64,000 nt of DNA, from NCBI RefSeq assembly GCF_014700075.1, contig NZ_JACXBU010000005.1, forward strand, positions 248,001-312,000, given 5' to 3'. This DNA comes from Pseudomonas sp. JM0905a. Its GTDB lineage: Bacteria > Pseudomonadota > Gammaproteobacteria > Pseudomonadales > Pseudomonadaceae. Every line of letters starts with the position of its first letter. Within the stretch, counting starts at the first letter, position 1. Below, one piece after another: positions 27,179 to 36,631 of the stretch. The position numbers were made by a program, and so were the translations under genes. The notes beneath the pieces are model-generated. The model saw nothing but the letters and a program-made list of their open reading frames with translations. It was not told the DNA's origin and made no database searches.

Positions 27179-27441
27179 GACTCTTCCCCCCTGGTGATCT
27201 CCTTCAGCACCTGCACGGTGTGTTGCCATTCCTGCTCGGACTCCAGGCCGGCGAGGCGATAGCCATTTTCCTGGGGTATGGCGCTCGCCACATACACCTT
27301 GGCGGTGCCCTGGCGGCCTTCTTCGTTGAGGGTGTAGACGAGGATGTTTCGATCGATCAGGGGGATGGCGAAGCTGCACAGGACGGCGGCATTGACCACC
27401 TCTCCGGTGCCGTTCTCGACTGTGATGGTTCTCAGCAGCAT
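27175..27441 (-). CDS. Small DUF1292-like protein
   Basis: This 88-residue cytoplasmic protein has alternating beta strands (ILVYTLNEEGRQGTAKVYVA) followed by LESEQEWQHTVQVLKEI. The order resembles DUF1292 proteins (strands, then a 'DEEW..V..VL' helix), known mainly from Firmicutes. The match is by eye and needs a profile search. ATG 27441 has GGAAGA upstream. Its TGA overlaps the GTG start of the coiled-coil gene, which suggests fixed co-production. It lies upstream of the coiled-coil gene and downstream of plsB. Confidence 0.7.
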   Translation of the reverse strand: MLLRTITVENGTGEVVNAAVLCSFAIPLIDRNILVYTLNEEGRQGTAKVYVASAIPQENGYRLAGLESEQEWQHTVQVLKEITRGEES

Positions 27442-27577
27442 GGATTGGGTCTTCCGTGTTCGGGCTGGTGGTGCACTCGGGTGACCGAGAGGCGCAGCGC
27501 CGAATGGTACGGAGAGGGCTCAGGCGAGCCTGCCGGGAGTTGCCCAGTCGGGATGTGGGAACGGTCCCAAAGGAGAG

Positions 27578-27601
27578 GCGCCAGGCCCGACGGCCTGGCG
27601 C
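27578..27601 (-). terminator. Hairpin after plsB
   Basis: GCGCCAGGCC (27578-27587) and GGCCTGGCGC (27592-27601) form a perfect ten-base stem with a four-base loop, six bases beyond the plsB stop on the minus strand. The following T content is low, so the strength is uncertain. Confidence 0.6.
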
Positions 27602-27607
27602 GAAGGA

Positions 27608-30106
27608 TCAGCCGGCTTCTGCCGGGGCTTCCGGCTCGGCTTCGACCTGGCGATCGAATGCCACCTGGCGGATGGACAGGCGAATCTCCGCCGGCAGCAC
27701 GCGCTTGGCAGCGCCTTCGGCCAGTTCGCCAAGCAGCTCGTGGTAGCCCAGCTTGCCCGCTTCGTCCCGGCTCAGTACGCGCTGGTCCAGCATCGTCTGG
27801 ATGAAGTGGCGGAACAGGCTCTTGTCGAAGAACTCCGGGGCGTTCAGGCCATGGAGGATCGACAGGCGCTGGGCCATGACAGTGCAGAGGTCCTCTAGCT
27901 CTTCGGCGCTCAATTGGTTCTGGCCGGCATTGAGCAGCAGGGCGATGGCCATGTAGAAGCGCTGCAGCGTCTGGACGATGGCGCGGGCCAGCAGGGTCAG
28001 CAGGACGAACTGCCGCGAACTCGGTGCCGGCCGCACATAGACGTCGCCTTCCACCTTGAGCAGGCCCTGCTCGACGAAGGCTGCCAACCACTGGTCCACG
28101 ACGCCATCCAGTTCGCTCGCGTCCCAGCGGATGAACAGCTCCGCCTGCAGATAGGGATAGAGCGCGCGGGTGTAGCGCAGGATCTGCTCGCGGCTCATCC
28201 GCGCGCTGCTCTGGAAGAAACAGGCCAGCAGGGCGGGCAGGGCGAACACATGGAGCACGTTGTTGCGGTAGTAAGTCATGAGGACGGCGTTCTGCTCGTC
28301 CAGGTAGAGGATCTTGCCCAGCGCGTCCTTCTGTTCCGCCAGCAGGTCCATGCTCTGCACATACTGGATCAGCGCCTGTCCGTCGCCTTCCGGCAGGGTG
28401 GCGTGAGGCGAGTAGGGCACGGCGCGGATCAGCGCCAGGTAGAGGTCGAGCACGCGGGTCAGGGCGCGTTCGTCCAAGGCCAGGCGGGTGGTGGAAAGCA
28501 GCGCCAGGGCTACCAGGTTGACCGGGTTGATCGCCGCCGCGTCGTTGAGGTGGCGGGCGATACGTACGGCGAGCTGGTTGGTGGCGTCGTTGAGCCAGGC
28601 CGGGCGGAACTGCTGGCCCAGGTCCTGGGTGCGCCAGTCAGGCTGCTGCTGGTCGAGGAATTCGGCCAGCTTGATCGGCTCGCCGAAGTTCACCGCCACC
28701 GAGCCGAAGCGCAGCTTGAGGGCGCCGATGACCTTGAAGATGTCGAAGATGGATTCCTTCTTCTTGCTCGCGCCGCGCAATTCGCCCAGGTAGGTACGAC
28801 CTTCCAGCACGCGCTCGTAGCCGATGTACACGGGCACGAAGACGATGGGCAGGCGCGAGGAGCGAAGAAAGCTGCGCAGGGTGATGGCGAGCATGCCGGT
28901 CTTCGGATGCAGCATGCGGCCGGTGCGCGAGCGCCCGCCTTCGACGAAGTACTCCACCGGGAAGCCGCGACTGAACAGGGTGTGCAGGTATTCGTTGAAC
29001 ACCGCCGTGTACAACGGGTTGCCCTTGAAGGTGCGGCGCATGAAGAAGGCGCCGCCACGGCGCAGCAGGCCGCCGATCACCGGCATGTTGAGGTTGATGC
29101 CGGCGGCGATGTGCGGCGGGGTCAGGCCGTTGCGGAACAGCAGGTAGGACAGTAGCAGGTAGTCGATATGGCTGCGGTGGCAGGGCACGTAGATGACTTC
29201 GTGGCCATGCACGATGTCCTGCACCTGCTCGATGTGGTTGACCTTGATGCCCTCGTAGAGCTTGTTCCAGAACCAGGACAGCACCACTTCGAGGAAGCGG
29301 ATGGCGGTATAGGCGAAGTCGGAGGCGATCTCGTTGCCGTACTTCAGCGCCTGGGCCTCGGCGGTGGCCAGGCTGATCTTCTCGCGCTCGGCTTCCTCGG
29401 CGATGGCCTGGCGCACCAGCGGGCCGCGCACCAGCCCTTTCACCAGGTTGCGGCGGTGGGACAGGTCGGGGCCGATGACTGCGGTCTTCTGGTTGCGGAA
29501 GTGGACGCGCAGGATGCGGTTGACCATGCGCAGCGTGCGTTCCGGTCCCTTGTCCTGCTCCACCAGCTCGCGCAGGTGGATGGGGGCGGAGAACTGCACC
29601 CGGGTCTTGCGGCCGAGAATAAGGATGCTGACCAGCTTGCGCAGCCGCCCGGTCACTGCCCAGCTGTCGGCGAAGAGCAGCTTCCAGGGGCTGGTTTCAC
29701 GGTCGGGCGACTGGCCCCAGAACACCGTCACCGGAATGATCTGCGCATCCTCCACAGCATGTTGCTGGATGGCGCCCAGCACTCGCACCAGGGTGGGGGA
29801 GGCGCCGCGCTTGTCCTGGCCGCCGAGCCAGCCCGGCTCCGGTGTCAGGTAGAAGAACGCGCTCGACTCCAGCAGGTCGCCCACTGCCACCGGCAGCACC
29901 GGACGTGGCAGGCCGGCCTTGGTGCATTCCCGATCCACCACCGCCAGGTCGCTGGCCGACGGTTGCTGCAGTACGTAGAACACCGGCTTGCTGCGGTCTA
30001 GCTTCAGGGTGAAGGCGGACTGGTTGATGGTCTCGGAGCGCACCCAGAGATACAGCAGGCGGCGCAGGGCACCAAAGGCGAGTCGGCGGAAAGGGGAGCG
30101 GGTCAT
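27608..30106 (-). CDS. plsB: Glycerol-3-phosphate 1-O-acyltransferase
   Basis: PlsB transfers an acyl chain to position 1 of glycerol-3-phosphate, the first step of phospholipid synthesis at the inner membrane. The 832-residue length is normal for the family. The acyltransferase HxxxxD box is HRSHID at about 310-315, and the substrate-binding EGGRSRTGR follows downstream. I chose ATG 30106 ([11 protein letters not shown]). The frame is open to 30412, but that stretch resembles promoter sequence rather than protein. It is divergent from the Gld-type ABC operon. Confidence 0.95.
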   Translation of the reverse strand: MTRSPFRRLAFGALRRLLYLWVRSETINQSAFTLKLDRSKPVFYVLQQPSASDLAVVDRECTKAGLPRPVLPVAVGDLLESSAFFYLTPEPGWLGGQDKRGASPTLVRVLGAIQQHAVEDAQIIPVTVFWGQSPDRETSPWKLLFADSWAVTGRLRKLVSILILGRKTRVQFSAPIHLRELVEQDKGPERTLRMVNRILRVHFRNQKTAVIGPDLSHRRNLVKGLVRGPLVRQAIAEEAEREKISLATAEAQALKYGNEIASDFAYTAIRFLEVVLSWFWNKLYEGIKVNHIEQVQDIVHGHEVIYVPCHRSHIDYLLLSYLLFRNGLTPPHIAAGINLNMPVIGGLLRRGGAFFMRRTFKGNPLYTAVFNEYLHTLFSRGFPVEYFVEGGRSRTGRMLHPKTGMLAITLRSFLRSSRLPIVFVPVYIGYERVLEGRTYLGELRGASKKKESIFDIFKVIGALKLRFGSVAVNFGEPIKLAEFLDQQQPDWRTQDLGQQFRPAWLNDATNQLAVRIARHLNDAAAINPVNLVALALLSTTRLALDERALTRVLDLYLALIRAVPYSPHATLPEGDGQALIQYVQSMDLLAEQKDALGKILYLDEQNAVLMTYYRNNVLHVFALPALLACFFQSSARMSREQILRYTRALYPYLQAELFIRWDASELDGVVDQWLAAFVEQGLLKVEGDVYVRPAPSSRQFVLLTLLARAIVQTLQRFYMAIALLLNAGQNQLSAEELEDLCTVMAQRLSILHGLNAPEFFDKSLFRHFIQTMLDQRVLSRDEAGKLGYHELLGELAEGAAKRVLPAEIRLSIRQVAFDRQVEAEPEAPAEAG

Positions 30107-30336
30107 GACAGGGTAAGGCTGTGAAACGAGCGATTGCTCGGGGCGGCTAGTTTGCCGTATTCGCCGTCGGGTCGCAAAAAGCCGCTGGCCGTCGTTTTGG
30201 CCCGAATTTTCCTGCAACTTTTCGCACCAGGGGCAGTCTTGCAATGCCTGCGGGGGACTCCTTATAGTCCGCCAGCGTTTTGCAAGGCCCCGGTGGCCAG
30301 CATGGCCAGGGGCTGTTCCCGACGGGACTAGAGGCC

Positions 30337-31260
30337 ATGATCGAAATAACAAATCTGACCAAGCGCTTTGCGCAGCACACTGCCGTGGACAACCTGTCCT
30401 TCGCCGTCGCACCGGGGGAGGTGCTGGGGTTTCTCGGCCCCAACGGCGCGGGCAAGTCCACCACCATGAAGATGCTCACCGGCTTTCTCGCGCCGACCTC
30501 CGGCAGCGCGAGCATCTTCGGCTTCGATATCCAGACCCAAACCCTCAAGGCCCAGCGGGAAATCGGCTACCTGCCGGAAGGCGCTCCCTGCTACGGCGAC
30601 ATGACGGTGCGCGGCTTCCTCGAGTTCATCGCCGAGGTGCGTGGCTTTCGGGGCGCCGAGAAGAAGGCGCGGGTAGCCCGTGCGGTGGGGCAGGTGGAGC
30701 TGGACAACGTCCTCGGCCAGTCCATCGAGACCCTCTCCAAGGGCTACAAGCGCCGCGTCGGCCTGGCCCAGGCAATCCTCCATGATCCGCGCGTGCTGAT
30801 CCTCGACGAGCCCACCGATGGCCTCGACCCGAACCAGAAGCACCAGGTGCGCCAGCTGATCCAGAGCCTGGCCCACGAGAAGATCGTGATCATTTCCACC
30901 CACATCCTCGAAGAGGTCACCGCGGTCTGCACCCGCGCCCTGGTGATCGCGTCCGGCAAGGTGGTGGCCGATGGCACGCCCTTCGAGCTGGAAAGCCGCT
31001 CCCGCTACCACCAGGCAGTAACGCTGGTGGCCGACGAGCCGCTGGACATGCTGGCCCTGGCAGTGCTGCCGGGTGTGGCCGGGATCGAGGAGAACGCCAT
31101 CGAAGGCGGCCTGACCATCCTGGCCAAGCCGGGCGAAGTGATCTTCCCGCAGGTGAACCAGCTGATTCACCAGCGGGGCTGGAAAGTGAAGGAGCTGGAC
31201 GTGGAGCGCGGCCGTCTCGATGAAGTGTTCCGCCGACTGACCCGGGGAGAAGCGGCATGA
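30337..31260 (+). CDS. ABC transporter ATP-binding protein (GldA-like)
   Basis: The 307-residue ATPase has Walker A GPNGAGKS at about 37-44, the signature [13 protein letters not shown] (a variant of LSGGQ), Walker [13 protein letters not shown] and the switch STHILEE. It resembles NatA/GldA-type exporters that pair with ABC-2 permeases. Its stop overlaps the permease start (ATGA). ATG 30337 has GAGG close upstream. The substrate is unknown. Confidence 0.92.
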   Translation: MIEITNLTKRFAQHTAVDNLSFAVAPGEVLGFLGPNGAGKSTTMKMLTGFLAPTSGSASIFGFDIQTQTLKAQREIGYLPEGAPCYGDMTVRGFLEFIAEVRGFRGAEKKARVARAVGQVELDNVLGQSIETLSKGYKRRVGLAQAILHDPRVLILDEPTDGLDPNQKHQVRQLIQSLAHEKIVIISTHILEEVTAVCTRALVIASGKVVADGTPFELESRSRYHQAVTLVADEPLDMLALAVLPGVAGIEENAIEGGLTILAKPGEVIFPQVNQLIHQRGWKVKELDVERGRLDEVFRRLTRGEAA

Positions 31261-31991
31261 TGCAGTTGCCGGTTATTTTCAAACGCGAGCTGGCGAGTTA
31301 CTTCGCTACCCCGCTGGCGTACGTGTTCATCGTGATCTTCCTGGTGATGTCCGGGGTCTTCACCTTCTATCTGGGCGGCTTCTACGAAAGCGGCCAGGCG
31401 AGCCTCGCGCCCTTCTTCAACTTCCATCCCTGGCTCTACCTGTTCCTGGTGCCGGCCATCGCCATGCGCCTGTGGGCCGAGGAGCGCAAGTCCGGCTCCA
31501 TCGAGTTGCTGATGACGCTGCCCATCACCCGTTTCGAGGCGGTCACCGGCAAGTTCCTCGCCGCCTGGGCCTTCGCCGGCCTGGCGCTGCTGCTGACTTT
31601 CCCGATGGTGATCACGGTCAACTACCTCGGCGAGCCGGACAACGGCGCCATCATCACCGGCTACATCGGCAGCTGGCTGCTGGCCGGGGCCTTCCTCGCC
31701 ATCGGCTCTTGCATGTCGGCGCTGGCGAAGAACCAGGTAATCGCCTTCATCCTCGCCGTCAGCGTGTGCTTCCTGTTCATCGTCAGCGGCTTCCCGCTGG
31801 TGCTGGATGCCTTCAGCGCCTGGGCGCCGCAATGGCTGCTGGACGCCGTGGCCTCGCTGAGCTTCCTCACCCGTTTCGATGCCATCAGCAAGGGCGTGAT
31901 CGACCTGCGTGACCTGCTCTACTTCGTCACCCTGATTGCCGCCTGGCTGGCCGCCACCGCCGTGGTGGTCGATCTGAAGAAGGCGGACTGA
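31257..31991 (+). CDS. ABC-2 type permease (GldF-like)
   Basis: The 244-residue inner-membrane protein has about six membrane segments and the ABC-2 layout. The polar WAEERKSGSIELLMTLPITR loop couples to the ATPase. It overlaps the ATPase gene and is followed by a GldG-like gene two bases downstream. It is the permease of the four-gene unit. The substrate is unknown. Confidence 0.9.
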   Translation: MMQLPVIFKRELASYFATPLAYVFIVIFLVMSGVFTFYLGGFYESGQASLAPFFNFHPWLYLFLVPAIAMRLWAEERKSGSIELLMTLPITRFEAVTGKFLAAWAFAGLALLLTFPMVITVNYLGEPDNGAIITGYIGSWLLAGAFLAIGSCMSALAKNQVIAFILAVSVCFLFIVSGFPLVLDAFSAWAPQWLLDAVASLSFLTRFDAISKGVIDLRDLLYFVTLIAAWLAATAVVVDLKKAD

Positions 31992-31993
31992 AC

Positions 31994-33829
31994 ATGAAAA
32001 GACTGATGTATTCCGGCGCCGGGCTGCTGCTGATCGCCCTGGCTTTCCTGGCGTTCAACATGCTCGCCGGGCTGACCCTGACCAACGCACGGGTCGATCT
32101 CACCGAGCAGAAGCTCTACACCATCTCCGACGGGACCAGGAAGATCCTTGGCGAGATCGACGAACCCATCAACCTGTACTTCTTCTATTCCGACAAGACC
32201 GCCAAGGACCTGGTGGTGCTGCGCAACTACGCGCGGCGCGTGGAAGAGATGCTGAAGGCCTACGAGCGCGCCGCCGGCGGCAAGATCAAGCTGCACATCG
32301 TCGACCCCGAGCCCTTCTCCGAGGACGAGGACAAGGCCGCCGAGTTCGGCCTGCAGGCGGTGCCGCTGCAGCAGGGCGGAGACCAGGTCTACTTCGGCCT
32401 GGCCGGTACCAACAGCGTGGACGATACCCAGACCATCCCGTTCTTCCCGCTGGACCAGGAAGAGTTCCTTGAGTACGAGATCAGTCGCCTGGTGCAGAGC
32501 CTGGCCAAGCCGGAGCGCCCGGTGGTGGGTGTTATTTCCGGGCTGAAGCTCAATGGCGGCTTCGACATGATGAGCCGCCAGCCGACCGCGCCGTGGATGG
32601 TGATGGAGGAAATCCGCCAGCTCTTCCAGATCGAGAGCCTGAAGGGCGACATCGACCAGATTCCCGAGAAGGTCTCGGTACTGTTGCTGGTGCATCCGAA
32701 GAACCTGCCGCAGCAGACTCAGTACGCCATTGACCAGTTCGTCCTGCGCGGCGGCAAGCTGCTGGCCTTCGTCGATCCGTGGAGCGAAGCCGACAGCGGC
32801 ATGGAAATGCCGGGCGAGCCCGGGGGCGACAAGGCTTCCGACCTGGACACCCTGTTCAAGGCCTGGGGCCTGCAGATGGTGCCGGGCAAGGTGCTGGGTG
32901 ACGGCGCCAACGCCATGTCGGTGAGCGTTGGCGAGGGCAAGCCGCCGGCGCGCCATGCCGCCTGGCTCAACCTGCCCAAGCGCAGCCTCGACCAGGCCGA
33001 CGTCAGCACTGCGGGTCTGGAGAACATCACCGTGGCCACCGCGGGCATCCTCAAGCCGCTTGAAGGCTCCAAGACCCAGTTCGTGCCGTTGATCCAGAGC
33101 TCCGAGTACGCCATGCCCTTCGACGTGCAGCGCTTCGGCATGCTTACCGATCCCGAAGAGCTGATCCGCGAGCTCAAGCCTACCGGCGAGCGTTATACGG
33201 TGGCTGCGCGCATCAGCGGTCCGGCGCAATCGGCGTTCCCCGATGGCATCGAGGGCCGCAAGGATGGCCTGAAGTCGGCGAAGAACATCAACGTGATCGC
33301 CGTGGCCGATACCGACATCCTCAGCGATCGCATGTGGGTGCAGGTGCAGGACTTCTTCGGTCAGCGCGTGCCGCAACCCTGGGCTGACAACTCCGGCTTC
33401 GCCATCAACGCCCTGGACAACCTGGCCGGTTCCGATGCGCTGATCAGCGTGCGTTCCCGTGGCCGCTTCAGCCGTCCCTTCGACGTGGTGGAGAAACTCC
33501 AGCGTGACGCCGAGGTGAAGTTCCGCGAGCAGGAACAGGTGCTCCAGCAGCGCCTGGCCGACACCGAGCAGAAGCTCGCGTCGCTGCAGCAGAACCAGGA
33601 TCCGGCCAAGGCGCTGGAACTGACTCCGGAACAGCAGGCGACGCTGCAGCAGTTCATTCAGGAGAAGCTGCGCATCCGCAAGGAACTGCGCGACGTGCAC
33701 TTCCAGCTCAATGCCAGCATCGAGGAGCTGGGGCGCACGCTGAAATTCGTCAACATCGCCCTGGTGCCGCTGGTACTGACCCTGGGCGTGCTGGTGCTGT
33801 CGTTCTGGCGCCGTCGGCGCAAGGCTTGA
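31994..33829 (+). CDS. GldG-like ABC transporter auxiliary protein
   Basis: The 611-residue protein has an N-terminal membrane anchor (GAGLLLIALAFLAFNMLAGL) and a large periplasmic domain of the ABC_transp_aux type (LTEQKLYTISDGTRKIL, VGVISGL, DQFVLRGGKLLAFVDPW). A coiled coil at about 495-575 and a C-terminal membrane helix ending FWRRRRKA complete it. GldG partners GldA and GldF in Bacteroidetes gliding, but homologous sets occur in non-gliding bacteria. Function here is unknown. Confidence 0.88.
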   Translation: MKRLMYSGAGLLLIALAFLAFNMLAGLTLTNARVDLTEQKLYTISDGTRKILGEIDEPINLYFFYSDKTAKDLVVLRNYARRVEEMLKAYERAAGGKIKLHIVDPEPFSEDEDKAAEFGLQAVPLQQGGDQVYFGLAGTNSVDDTQTIPFFPLDQEEFLEYEISRLVQSLAKPERPVVGVISGLKLNGGFDMMSRQPTAPWMVMEEIRQLFQIESLKGDIDQIPEKVSVLLLVHPKNLPQQTQYAIDQFVLRGGKLLAFVDPWSEADSGMEMPGEPGGDKASDLDTLFKAWGLQMVPGKVLGDGANAMSVSVGEGKPPARHAAWLNLPKRSLDQADVSTAGLENITVATAGILKPLEGSKTQFVPLIQSSEYAMPFDVQRFGMLTDPEELIRELKPTGERYTVAARISGPAQSAFPDGIEGRKDGLKSAKNINVIAVADTDILSDRMWVQVQDFFGQRVPQPWADNSGFAINALDNLAGSDALISVRSRGRFSRPFDVVEKLQRDAEVKFREQEQVLQQRLADTEQKLASLQQNQDPAKALELTPEQQATLQQFIQEKLRIRKELRDVHFQLNASIEELGRTLKFVNIALVPLVLTLGVLVLSFWRRRRKA

Positions 33830-33839
33830 GGAGGGCGAT

Positions 33840-34832
33840 ATGGGACGTAAAGGCCTGATCTTTCTCGCCCTGCTGGCTGCCGGACTGGGTACGGCCTACT
33901 ACATCCAGCACGACAGCGCGCGGCCCCAGCCGCAGCCCGTCGCCAGCCGGGAGCTGCTGCTGCCGGAACTGCAGGGCAAGCTGGAGAGCGTGACGGCGCT
34001 GGACGTGCAGGTGCCGGGCCAGCCCGACCTGCGCCTGGCGCGCAAGGATGGCATCTGGGTGCTGCCGGCCAAGGCCGACTATCCGGCGGCCGGCCAACCC
34101 GTGGCCACGCTGTTGAGGGCACTGGCCGAGGCACGCAAGGTGGAGGCCAAGACCGCCAACCCCGAGCTGCACGGTCGTGTAGGCCTGGCGGACAAGGGTG
34201 AGGCCGGCGAGCAGGGTTCGCGCATCAAGGTCGAGCGCGGCAGCGCAGTGCCCCTGGAATTGCTGCTGGGCAAGCCGGCGCAGCAGGGCAAGGGGCAATT
34301 GGTGCGCCTCTATGGCGACAACCAGGTCTGGCTGGTCGACCAGGCGATGCCGCTGCCGACGAGCGAACTCAATTGGCTGGACCGCCGCGTGGCGTCGATT
34401 CCCTTCGCCAGCGTCCGGCAGGTGGAGGTGACCTACCCGAACGGCAGCCAGCTGACCGTCTACCGGGACTCCGCCGAAGAGCCCAATCTCAAGCTCAAGC
34501 AACTGCCCAAGGGCCGTCGCCTGGCCTACGAGGCGGCTGCCAACGGTATGGCAACCCTTTTCGCCGGCCTGGAATTCGCCGACAACGCACCATTGGCGCA
34601 AGTGCAGTTCAAGGGCAAGCCGCTGCTGCAGTTCAGTCTTTCCACTTTCGAGGGGGGAGAGCTGCACGGTGAGGTCTACGGGCAGGGCGAACAGCCCTGG
34701 CTGGTGCTCAAGGACAAGCAGAAGTTCGGCGAAGAGCAGGTGCCCGGCAAACTGGATTGGGCCTATCGACTGGAGCCATTCCAATATCAGGCACTGGCCA
34801 AGAAGCTTGAGGATGTACTTGCCACCAAGTAG
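33840..34832 (+). CDS. DUF4340 domain membrane-anchored protein
   Basis: The 330-residue protein has one N-terminal membrane helix (GLIFLALLAAGLGTAYYI) and a repeated domain in which a 'DLRLARKDGIWVLP' strand set recurs as 'QVEVTYPNGSQLTVYRDS'. This is the DUF4340 pattern, routinely found after GldG-like genes. GAGGAGGG gives a strong ribosome-binding site. It closes the operon. It probably lies in the periplasm, anchored to the inner membrane. Confidence 0.87.
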   Translation: MGRKGLIFLALLAAGLGTAYYIQHDSARPQPQPVASRELLLPELQGKLESVTALDVQVPGQPDLRLARKDGIWVLPAKADYPAAGQPVATLLRALAEARKVEAKTANPELHGRVGLADKGEAGEQGSRIKVERGSAVPLELLLGKPAQQGKGQLVRLYGDNQVWLVDQAMPLPTSELNWLDRRVASIPFASVRQVEVTYPNGSQLTVYRDSAEEPNLKLKQLPKGRRLAYEAAANGMATLFAGLEFADNAPLAQVQFKGKPLLQFSLSTFEGGELHGEVYGQGEQPWLVLKDKQKFGEEQVPGKLDWAYRLEPFQYQALAKKLEDVLATK

Positions 34833-35160
34833 TGCAAGTTATTGAAGTAAGGCGGTAAATCGGACTTTGGCCGGTTCATTTCCGCCTTTCTTCATGCCCC
34901 ATTTTGTACTGTTCGGGAACCAAAAAAGGGCGTCCAGCCCGCATGGGACGGCCATTCTGCACTGTCATAAAAAAGTGCTTTTCAGCGCGAACTCTTGTCG
35001 TATACTCCGGTCGCGGTCATAAAAAGAACGCCATTCGAAATACCCGCTCCAAGCTTGATTCCGCCGGGGTTGGATATAACAAGAAGAACGTCTTTGCCGC
35101 ACCGTCGAAACCCCCAGCAAAGGGGGTACACAACAAAATTGCGAGTTGGAGAGAGCAGTA
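34833..35160 (+). promoter_or_regulatory. Cold-shock gene promoter and long 5' leader
   Basis: This 328-base spacer holds no gene. TATACT at 35001-35006 is a good -10 box, giving a leader of roughly 150 bases. The leader includes a hairpin ACCCCC-AGCAAA-GGGGGT near 35109-35130. Long structured leaders are typical of CspA-family mRNAs, whose stability and translation change with temperature. The motif GTCATAAAAA occurs twice here (about 34964 and 35016). The transcription start is inferred. Confidence 0.55.
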
Positions 35161-35370
35161 ATGGCTGATCGTGAGATCGGAACCGTCAAGTGGTTCAATG
35201 ACGCCAAGGGCTATGGTTTCATTCAGCGCGAAAGCGGTCCTGATGTATTCGTTCACTACCGTGCTATCCGCGGCGAGGGTCATCGCTCTCTGCTGGAAGG
35301 CCAGAAGGTAGAGTTTTCCGTTATCCAGGGTCAGAAAGGCCTGCAGGCGGAAGACGTCGCCAAGGTCTGA
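35161..35370 (+). CDS. CspA-family cold-shock protein
   Basis: The 69-residue protein is a single cold-shock domain with both RNA-binding motifs, [12 protein letters not shown] (RNP1) and DVFVHY (RNP2). It should bind single-stranded RNA and DNA as an RNA chaperone. GGAGAGAG precedes ATG 35161. A long leader upstream and a strong terminator downstream suggest a single-gene transcript. I do not assign a specific csp name. Confidence 0.95.
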   Translation: MADREIGTVKWFNDAKGYGFIQRESGPDVFVHYRAIRGEGHRSLLEGQKVEFSVIQGQKGLQAEDVAKV

Positions 35371-35383
35371 GACTCAAAACAAG

Positions 35384-35407
35384 AGGCCCGTCAGTGACGG
35401 GCCTTTT
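35384..35407 (+). terminator. Rho-independent terminator after the cold-shock gene
   Basis: AGGCCCGTCA (35384-35393) and TGACGGGCCT (35395-35404) form a perfect ten-base inverted repeat followed by TTTT, 14 bases after the stop. Confidence 0.93.
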
Positions 35408-35442
35408 GCTTTCTGCGATTCCTCAATCGGGCTGCCGATCAA

Positions 35443-35814
35443 TCAATCGGTGCGCCAGATGATTTCCTGCTCGCCTTCCGCGTTCACCTTGATCCAGCGG
35501 TCGGCGTCTTCTTCGCCCTGCGCTTCCTGCCAGCCGCCTGGTGCGCAGCGGATTTCCACGCCCAGGGCCGCAAAGGCTGCGCGTGCACAACCCAGATCAT
35601 CCTCCCAGGGCGTGGCGTCGCTTTCCAGGTAGAGGCTGTGCCATTTGCCAACAGCCTTGGGCAGCCAGGTGACGGGAACATCCCCGGCCAGGCACTTGAA
35701 GGTCTGCCCCTTCTGCTGCCAGGGCGTGCAGGAACCCAGCGCCGTGTTGAGCCAGGCAGTGACGGCCTCCTGGTCGGCGTCCTTGAGGTAGATCTCGATA
35801 TCGGGTTGACGCAT
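35443..35814 (-). CDS. Conserved protein of unknown function
   Basis: The 123-residue cytoplasmic protein contains PDIEIYLKDADQEAVTAWLN, TPWEDDLGCARAAFAALGVEIRCAPGGW and RWIKVNAEGEQEIIWRTD. It looks like one alpha/beta domain. I do not recognise the family. It lies ten bases downstream of rlmA on the same strand, so it is probably in the dapE-rlmA unit. Confidence 0.75.
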   Translation of the reverse strand: MRQPDIEIYLKDADQEAVTAWLNTALGSCTPWQQKGQTFKCLAGDVPVTWLPKAVGKWHSLYLESDATPWEDDLGCARAAFAALGVEIRCAPGGWQEAQGEEDADRWIKVNAEGEQEIIWRTD

Positions 35815-35824
35815 GGGGGACTCC

Positions 35825-36631
35825 CTAGATTTTCTCGATCCAATCGTAGCGAATGGACACCGTCACATCGAAGGCTTCGGCCACCACCGCGGCGCGGCGT
35901 TCGGCGCTGGCGCGCCAGCCGTGCGGGGTCATGGCCAGCAGGTCGGCGCGCGCTTCGGCGTCGGCCAGGTGCATGCGATAGCTCAGCGTTTCGCTGTGGG
36001 CCAGGCGCATGCCCGCTGGAATCTGCGACAAGTGCTTCTCGTCGTCGTAGTCGCGGACTTCATCGTAGAGCTTCTCGCGCAGCTCCATCAGGTGCTCGCG
36101 AGTAGGCCCCATGCGCAGCAGGCCGCCACCGGGAGACAGTAGGCGCAGCGCTTCCTGCCAGTCCAGCGGGCTGAAGACGCTGGCGAGCAGGTCACAACTG
36201 CCGTCGGCCAGCGGAACTCGCGCCATGCTCGCCACCAGCCAGTGCAATTGCGGGGCGCGGCGGCAGGCACGCTTCACGGCCTCGCGGGAGATGTCCAGGG
36301 CGTAGCCATCGGTGACCGGCAGGGCCATGGCCAACTGACCGGTGTAGTAGCCCTCGCCACAGCCGATATCCAGCCAGCTTTCCGGGTCGTGCTCGGCGGC
36401 GAGCGCTGCCAGGCGGCTGGCGAGTGGTGCGTAGTGGCCGCCGTCGAGGAAACGTCGGCGTGCCTCGACCATGGTGGCGTTGTCGCCCGGGTCGCGGCTC
36501 TTCTTGTGCTGCACCGGTAGCAGGTTGTAGTAGCCCTGGCGCGCGCGGTCGAAGCTGTGATTGGCCGGGCACACCAGGCCCTGGTCACGGGCGCTCAGCG
36601 CACCCTGGCAAAGGGGGCAGATGAGTTTCAT
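35825..36631 (-). CDS. rlmA: 23S rRNA (guanine-N1)-methyltransferase, RlmA family
   Basis: The 268-residue protein has an N-terminal zinc-binding region C-x2-C...C-x3-H (CPLCQ...CPANH), the conserved [13 protein letters not shown] segment and a SAM-binding [12 protein letters not shown]. The family methylates G745 in E. coli 23S rRNA; the position here is inferred from that. Its start overlaps the dapE stop (ATGA), so the two are translationally coupled. Confidence 0.9.
   Translation of the reverse strand: MKLICPLCQGALSARDQGLVCPANHSFDRARQGYYNLLPVQHKKSRDPGDNATMVEARRRFLDGGHYAPLASRLAALAAEHDPESWLDIGCGEGYYTGQLAMALPVTDGYALDISREAVKRACRRAPQLHWLVASMARVPLADGSCDLLASVFSPLDWQEALRLLSPGGGLLRMGPTREHLMELREKLYDEVRDYDDEKHLSQIPAGMRLAHSETLSYRMHLADAEARADLLAMTPHGWRASAERRAAVVAEAFDVTVSIRYDWIEKI

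Noticed and set aside
27179-27379. An N-terminal extension of the coiled-coil gene.
   Set aside because: It overlaps most of the upstream small gene. The extension is Arg/Pro/His-rich, as expected of an out-of-frame reading, and the GTGA overlap gives a better start.
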